From UBA5070 sp035352895 (GTDB lineage Bacteria > Fibrobacterota > Fibrobacteria > UBA5070): a DNA stretch of 64,000 bases. A program made the position numbers and the translations under genes. Each line of letters opens with the position of its first letter. Position 1 is the stretch's first letter. The notes beneath the pieces were generated by a model. It searched no databases and was not told the DNA's origin. It saw nothing but the letters and a program-made list of their open reading frames with translations. Positions 59,967 through 64,000 of the stretch are shown one piece after another. The stretch spans positions 1 through 64,000 of the forward strand of contig DAOPYN010000017.1 in assembly GCA_035352895.1 (NCBI GenBank), given 5' to 3'.

Positions 59967-59972
59967 TACATT
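59967..59972 (+). promoter_or_regulatory. -10 box before the small ORF and radical SAM genes
   Basis: TACATT in GGCTACATTTCC ends 7 nt before an ATG, matching the start-proximal -10 arrangement of other genes in the window. Confidence 0.35.
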
Positions 59973-59979
59973 TCCTCGC

Positions 59980-60129
59980 ATGCAGGAAACGTCGGTCAAC
60001 GGCCTCTCGCGGGGTTCGATCCACGCCCTGGTGGCAGTCGCGGACACCAAGGTGGCGATGCACGCCAGGATCCAGGACGGCCAGTCCTCCGGGTCCTTCG
60101 TTGCCCGCGCCTACCTGGGCGGAGACTGA
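59980..60129 (+). CDS. Possible 49-residue peptide upstream of radical SAM genes
   Basis: An ORF of 49 codons (MQETSVNGLSRGSIHALVAV to ARAYLGGD) with about 90 percent G or C at third positions, like real genes here. It is in the frame directly after the GH9 stop. A TACATT box ends 7 nt before its ATG, and the first radical SAM gene starts 30 bp after it. It has no Cys and no recognised family. It could be a substrate peptide of the radical SAM enzymes, a small partner protein or a chance ORF. A long antisense frame across it is regarded as spurious. Confidence 0.4.
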   Translation: MQETSVNGLSRGSIHALVAVADTKVAMHARIQDGQSSGSFVARAYLGGD

Positions 60130-60159
60130 CCCCACCCCTCCTTTCCCAAGGCCCCCGCA

Positions 60160-61179
60160 ATGAAGATCTCGCCCAAGCACCTGCGCTACTCCTGGAACTT
60201 CCTCCGCCGGGGAATGGCCCACCTGAACCTGCAGCTCCTGTACAACTGCAACTTCCGGTGCGGCATCTGCGACTTCTGGCACCCCGAATGGCAGGCCAAG
60301 CCCAAGCTTAGCCTGGCCCAGGTGGAGACCATCCTGGAAAAGCTCCGGGGACGCCCCCCGCTTCTGATCTCCATCGGTGGAGGCGAGCCCCTTCTGCATC
60401 CGGAGCTGGCCCCCATCGCGCGAGCGCTTTGCCGCGACCATTTCGCGGTGATGATCTGCAACGGCTGGTTCATGACCCGCGAGAAGGCCAGGGAACTTTG
60501 GGAAGCGGGTCTGTACGAGGTGTCGATTTCCGTCGACTACCTGTCCCCGCAACGGCACGACACCCACAGGAACATGCCGGGCGCCCACGGGAGGGCCATC
60601 GAAGCCCTGAAGTTGCTGGTCCAGGAGCGCGTGCACCCCCACCAGCGCGTGCACATGATCACGGTGGTGATGGACGACAACCTCGAGGACATCGAACCCC
60701 TGTGCGAACTCGCCGAATCCATCGGCGTCACCTACCTGGTGACCTTCCACAGCACCTCGCGGGGCCGCAAGGAGAAACGCGCCGCGCCGGCCGAAGTGGG
60801 GCGCCGACTGGTGGAGATCAAGAAGCGCCATCCGGAATCGTTCGTGGCGCTGCAAGGCTACCTGGAAGCGTACGCCGACGCCGGCGAAGACGGCGAGATC
60901 AAGCCCTGCCGGGCAGGAAGGAACCTGTTCAACATCGACAGCACGGGCGCCGTGTCCACCTGCATCGACCGTCTGGACGACCCGGTGGGCAACATCCTGG
61001 AAGACGACGTGGACACCCTGTACCGCCGCCTCGCCGACCAGCAGAGGACTTCCGATTGCGGTGCCTGCTGGACCAGCTGCCGGGGACCGGTGGAGACCAT
61101 GATGTACGGAAGGGAGCGTTTGCGGAACCTCCGCGACATGGACAACATGCTGAAGGACGTCCCCTTGGTCCGCACCTGA
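60160..61179 (+). CDS. Radical SAM protein with SPASM-like C-terminus (1)
   Basis: A 339-residue radical SAM enzyme. The [4Fe-4S] motif is LYNCNFRCGICDFW (CxxxCxxC), followed by ISIGGGEPLLHPE (the GGE SAM-contact motif) and SISVDYLSPQRHD. The C-terminal 80 residues have a Cys cluster (KPCRAGRNLFNIDSTGAVSTCID, then CGACWTSC), consistent with a SPASM or twitch auxiliary cluster used in peptide or small-molecule modification. The substrate is unknown. Its TGA overlaps the second radical SAM start (TGATG), and a small ORF lies upstream. Confidence 0.85.
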   Translation: MKISPKHLRYSWNFLRRGMAHLNLQLLYNCNFRCGICDFWHPEWQAKPKLSLAQVETILEKLRGRPPLLISIGGGEPLLHPELAPIARALCRDHFAVMICNGWFMTREKARELWEAGLYEVSISVDYLSPQRHDTHRNMPGAHGRAIEALKLLVQERVHPHQRVHMITVVMDDNLEDIEPLCELAESIGVTYLVTFHSTSRGRKEKRAAPAEVGRRLVEIKKRHPESFVALQGYLEAYADAGEDGEIKPCRAGRNLFNIDSTGAVSTCIDRLDDPVGNILEDDVDTLYRRLADQQRTSDCGACWTSCRGPVETMMYGRERLRNLRDMDNMLKDVPLVRT

Positions 61180-62201
61180 TGCGCGCCGAGCTCGCCTACC
61201 TCCGCCACCTGTGGTGGCCGTCCGCCCGGCGCTGGGACCCGTTGCTCGCCATCTACTACCTCACCTGGTCGTGCGACTTCCGCTGTCCCTACTGCTCCGA
61301 CGGCCAGGGGAACCCCTACCCCTCCCAGAAGGCCCAGACCCTCCCGGCCAAGCGGGTGCTGGAATTGATGGGGATCGTGCGCCGGAACTGCCCGAACGTG
61401 GAGTTCACGGGCGGGGAACCCCTCCTCCACCCCGAGGTGGACCAGGTCCTGGAGGGACTGCCTGGGCTGGGGTTTGCAGACACCATACTGACCACCAACG
61501 GCTGGCACCTGGAAAGTCGGCTGGAACTCGTGGGACGCGCCATTACCAAGCTGGTGGTGAGCCTGGACACCTTGGACCACATCCTCGCCGAGCGCTGGTA
61601 CGGCAAGGGCGAAGGCACCCTGGAACGGATCCAGCGGGCCATCCAGGCCGCATCCCGACTGCCAAGGACGGAACTTGTCGTGTCGGCCGTGGCCACCGCG
61701 GAAAACTGCCGCGGCCTGCCCGAAGTGGCCCGCTTCGCCTGGGACCTGGGCGCGACCTTCGCCTGCTATCCCGAGCTTCGCGGCACCACCGCCCCGGAAG
61801 GGCTTCGCGAAGCCGACGGCTACGTGGATCTGTACCGGTTCTTGATCGAGCACAAGCGCAAGGGACGGAAGATCTTCGCCACCACCAAGGCCCTGGAGTG
61901 GATGCGCGATCTGGCCGCTTTCCCTTGCCACCCCTCCACGCTGGTGGCCATCGCTCCTGGGGGCTCGGTGATGTGGCCTTGCCTGGAAATCGGGAAGGTC
62001 GGCGGAAACCTCTTTTTGCAACCCGATCTCAACGCCCTCTACGCACAAGCCTGGGAAGCGCACGGCGGCCCTCCACGCTGCGGAAACCAGTGCCACAGCG
62101 CCTGCAGCCTGGGGTTTTCCTCCATCCTGGAACATCCATCCACCCTGCTCCGGGAGGCCTTCGCCGACATCCGCGGGGCGATCCGAAGGAGCACTCCTTG
62201 A
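61179..62201 (+). CDS. Radical SAM protein with SPASM-like C-terminus (2)
   Basis: A 340-residue radical SAM enzyme, related in layout to the preceding one but divergent. The cluster motif is LTWSCDFRCPYCSDG, then VEFTGGEPLLHPEVDQVL, LVVSLDTLDH and a C-terminal Cys cluster (FPCHPSTLVAIAPGGSVMWPCLEIG, later CGNQCHSAC). Two consecutive such enzymes suggest sequential or complementary modification of a single product. It overlaps the upstream gene by one base, and the methyltransferase-like gene overlaps its stop by four (TTGA). Confidence 0.85.
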   Translation: MRAELAYLRHLWWPSARRWDPLLAIYYLTWSCDFRCPYCSDGQGNPYPSQKAQTLPAKRVLELMGIVRRNCPNVEFTGGEPLLHPEVDQVLEGLPGLGFADTILTTNGWHLESRLELVGRAITKLVVSLDTLDHILAERWYGKGEGTLERIQRAIQAASRLPRTELVVSAVATAENCRGLPEVARFAWDLGATFACYPELRGTTAPEGLREADGYVDLYRFLIEHKRKGRKIFATTKALEWMRDLAAFPCHPSTLVAIAPGGSVMWPCLEIGKVGGNLFLQPDLNALYAQAWEAHGGPPRCGNQCHSACSLGFSSILEHPSTLLREAFADIRGAIRRSTP

Positions 62202-62785
62202 GCCTGACGATTTTCGACACCACATTCCGTTTTTCCAGCTGGTTCTGGATCTTCGTGGCCGTCTTTTCCATGCGCAATCTCGCGGAGACCCTCCTGGTGA
62301 AGAAGCGGGCCTCCGGGGAGGACGGCCACCGCACCGGCGCCACGAGCCTGGCCCTGTTCGTGACCGCCTATTTCGTGGCGGGGTTCGGAACCGGATTCTT
62401 CCTGACCCTGCACACTCCCCACCCCGTCCTGTTCTGGACGGGAATGGTGGGATTCGTCGCGCTGCACCGGGTGCGGACCTGGATCCTGAGAGACCACCTC
62501 AAGGAAGGCTGGAATCCCTTCACCACCCCGCGAACCGATTCCCAACTGGCGACCTCGGGCCCTTACCGCTTCCTGCGCCATCCGCTCTACGCACTGCATC
62601 TGGTGGAGCTGGGTTGCCTTTGGTTGATCCTTCCCAACGCGATCGCCGCGATCGCTTGGCTGGTGGACCTCGCCGCAACCCTGGCGCGGATCCCGGGAGA
62701 GGAACGCCTCCTGGCCCAGCGCTACGGCTCCATGTGGGACCAATACGCGCGCCGCACGCGCCGTATGGTTCCCTGGATCTGGTGA
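62198..62785 (+). CDS. Isoprenylcysteine carboxyl methyltransferase-like membrane protein
   Basis: A 195-residue protein with about five helices. The C-terminal half has the ICMT/PEMT signature SGPYRFLRHPLYALHLVELGCLW followed by EERLLAQRYGSMWDQYARRTRRMVPWIW, which forms the SAM and lipid-substrate site in this superfamily. The start is TTG at 62198 with AAGGAG 6 nt upstream, overlapping the radical SAM stop. It is the last gene of the operon and probably methylates a lipophilic product, perhaps one made by the two radical SAM enzymes; that link is positional inference. Confidence 0.78.
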   Translation: MSLTIFDTTFRFSSWFWIFVAVFSMRNLAETLLVKKRASGEDGHRTGATSLALFVTAYFVAGFGTGFFLTLHTPHPVLFWTGMVGFVALHRVRTWILRDHLKEGWNPFTTPRTDSQLATSGPYRFLRHPLYALHLVELGCLWLILPNAIAAIAWLVDLAATLARIPGEERLLAQRYGSMWDQYARRTRRMVPWIW

Positions 62786-62804
62786 GACGGACGGATCGCC
62801 GACT

Positions 62805-63998
62805 TCAGGCGGGATCCGGGCAGACCCGGGGGAGTTTGCGAATCCAAACCCCTTCCAAGCGCCCCGCCGCATCGTAGAAGCAACGAAGCCCCAGCCACAG
62901 GCGATCGTCCGTCGTGCGTTCGGTGACCCAAGCATCCACGTCTCCCTGCGACCGCAGGGGCTTGCCCAGCACCGCCTGCATCTGGGAACGCGTCATGCCG
63001 GGACGAATCTTCCCCTTGGCCAACGCGGGGAACGCACCCACCAGCAAGGCGTCGGAGCCATCGTATCCAACCATCCCGAAGGACCAGAACCGCGCCTCTC
63101 CTTCCCCGGCTCCGCATCTGGAAACGCTCTGCGGAAAGATCCAGCGAGTGGTACCAAGGGAGGCGGGAAGGAGATCGGGAACCAAGGCCTGCTTGGCGGG
63201 GGCGGTCTCGCCCGGCAGGCCCGAAAGCGCCCAACGCTCCAAGAGCGACTTGGCGACGGAATCCGCCAAGGTGGGGAACTCCTTGCAGGCGATCCGATCC
63301 GGTTTCTCCCCTGCGGGAAGTCCCAGCAGACGACTGCAAAGACGGTTCCCGGTCGCCTGGACCTTGGGAGCGGTTCCGCTCAGGCGGATCGAAGCCAGGC
63401 GATTGCCCGAGACATCCACCCGACGCAGCTCCGAAGGCCCCTCGGCGACGATCTCCAGGATCTCCAGGCGATTACCGGAAAGATCGATCTCCTCCAGCGA
63501 CGGAGGCACCAGGATGGACACAAGGCGTTTTTTGTCCAAACCGATCCTGGCCGCTCGGAACTTCCGCAGCCCCACCAGGGGACGCAGATCCAGGACCGCG
63601 GGGGCGCCCGCGGCGAATCCGAAGGTGTCCACCGGTCGCGAGAGGGTGATCTCGCCCACATGCCCCCATAGGTCCGGCCAAGCGACGGCCATGGGCTCCA
63701 CCGGACTCGTGTACCAGCCGTGGAGGATTCTCGAAACGGCCACCAATTCGCGGTTGGCCGTGGTGTCGCCGTTCATGAAGAGATCGCTCCAGGCATTGGG
63801 ATCGCGACTGCGCTCGGACGGATCCAACTGGACCGGTTTGCGCCGCGATGCACCGGTATCCGCCTGGACGGGCATGGATGCAGCCTTCACGGAATCCTTC
63901 GCGGGCGTCCTGGGCGTTGCCTTCACGGAATCCACTGGCTTGCCGACCTTCGCAAGGCTTGGCGCGTCTTTTCGGGAGCCGACGACGTGCGTCGCCAC
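62805..63998 (-). CDS. Leucine-rich-repeat protein with BamE-like C-terminal segment, probably partial
   Basis: At least 397 residues; the frame reaches the window edge with a possible GTG at 63998, so the true start (and a signal peptide) may lie outside. A low-complexity Lys/Pro/Ser region (residues 1-65) is followed by an irregular leucine-rich stretch (PPSLEEIDLSGNRLEILEIV, ELRRVDVSGNRLASIRLSG) around residues 150-210. The C-terminal IRPGMTRSQMQAVLGKPLRSQGDVDAWV is like the SmpA/OmlA (BamE) fold, which is found in many envelope lipoproteins. Its function is unknown. It is convergent with the methyltransferase-like gene, 19 bp away. Confidence 0.6.
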   Translation of the reverse strand: MATHVVGSRKDAPSLAKVGKPVDSVKATPRTPAKDSVKAASMPVQADTGASRRKPVQLDPSERSRDPNAWSDLFMNGDTTANRELVAVSRILHGWYTSPVEPMAVAWPDLWGHVGEITLSRPVDTFGFAAGAPAVLDLRPLVGLRKFRAARIGLDKKRLVSILVPPSLEEIDLSGNRLEILEIVAEGPSELRRVDVSGNRLASIRLSGTAPKVQATGNRLCSRLLGLPAGEKPDRIACKEFPTLADSVAKSLLERWALSGLPGETAPAKQALVPDLLPASLGTTRWIFPQSVSRCGAGEGEARFWSFGMVGYDGSDALLVGAFPALAKGKIRPGMTRSQMQAVLGKPLRSQGDVDAWVTERTTDDRLWLGLRCFYDAAGRLEGVWIRKLPRVCPDPA

Positions 63999-64000
63999 CT

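Noticed and set aside
58042..60855. A 937-residue open frame on the minus strand crossing the small ORF at 59980
   Set aside because: Antisense shadow of GH9 and the first radical SAM gene, low-complexity Val/Gly/His composition.

Overview
The window is high-GC, gene-dense DNA that best fits a free-living member of the Fibrobacterota. The arguments are a TIGR02147-family gene (a paralogous family first defined in Fibrobacter succinogenes), many separately placed secreted plant-polysaccharide hydrolases that share a similar C-terminal beta-rich tail resembling type IX sorting domains, and a Gram-negative cell plan (TolC/HlyD export, Wzm/Wzt polysaccharide export, outer-membrane-type lipoproteins). 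The assignment is inference, since no rRNA gene is present.

Layout. 1-3.4 kb: the apparent right end of an IS200/IS605-type (TnpB) element interrupts a TIGR02147 gene. An RBBP9-type hydrolase, a leucine-rich-repeat protein kinase and two small envelope proteins follow. 3.5-6.6 kb: a GH5 cellulase and a lipoprotein/membrane-protein pair. 6.6-7.25 kb is gene-free and packed with palindromic repeats. 7.25-12.3 kb: thrS, a front-end fatty acid desaturase, tRNA-Val(GAC), an L,D-transpeptidase and a UbiA prenyltransferase. 12.4-12.57 kb: a structured, intrinsically terminated RNA candidate. 12.6-17.2 kb: folB with a FolM-like reductase and a metzincin, then a thioesterase/inositol phosphatase pair and carboxynorspermidine decarboxylase. 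17.4-24.7 kb: a secreted hydrolase of uncertain family, then a TetR-TolC-HlyD-ABC-2 export operon without an ATPase. 24.7-38.4 kb: speA, then a carbohydrate region with GH10, an expansin-like protein, a CE4 deacetylase, an MFS carrier, GH26, GH43 and two paralogous sugar-sensing repressors. 38.6-42.4 kb: metG and a DEAD-box helicase. 42.4-50.2 kb: a polysaccharide synthesis and export cluster. 50.2-57.95 kb: a tightly overlapping operon (squalene/phytoene synthase, lspA, rluD, lysA, PAP2), an LPLAT, an orphan histidine kinase and a small membrane protein. 58.1-64 kb: a GH9 endoglucanase, then a possible small peptide gene, two radical SAM proteins and an isoprenylcysteine-methyltransferase-like protein, and finally an LRR protein cut by the window edge.

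How the genes work together. Eight secreted carbohydrate-active proteins (GH5, unassigned GH, GH10, expansin, CE4, GH26, GH43, GH9) cover cellulose, xylan, mannan and galactan. Two are divergently paired with repressors carrying two winged-helix domains each, and both repressor promoters have the same tandem TGTATC-N3-TGTATY repeat. Short-overlap operons are common.

The most unusual signals are: the tandem-wHTH repressor/operator system; a recurring -10-like box (for example GCTATCTTTGCC) placed 6-11 nt before start codons, suggesting frequent leaderless or near-leaderless mRNAs; the orphan RNA before folB; the radical SAM/small-ORF operon; a 16-codon ORF coupled to wzm; and several families of palindromic repeats.
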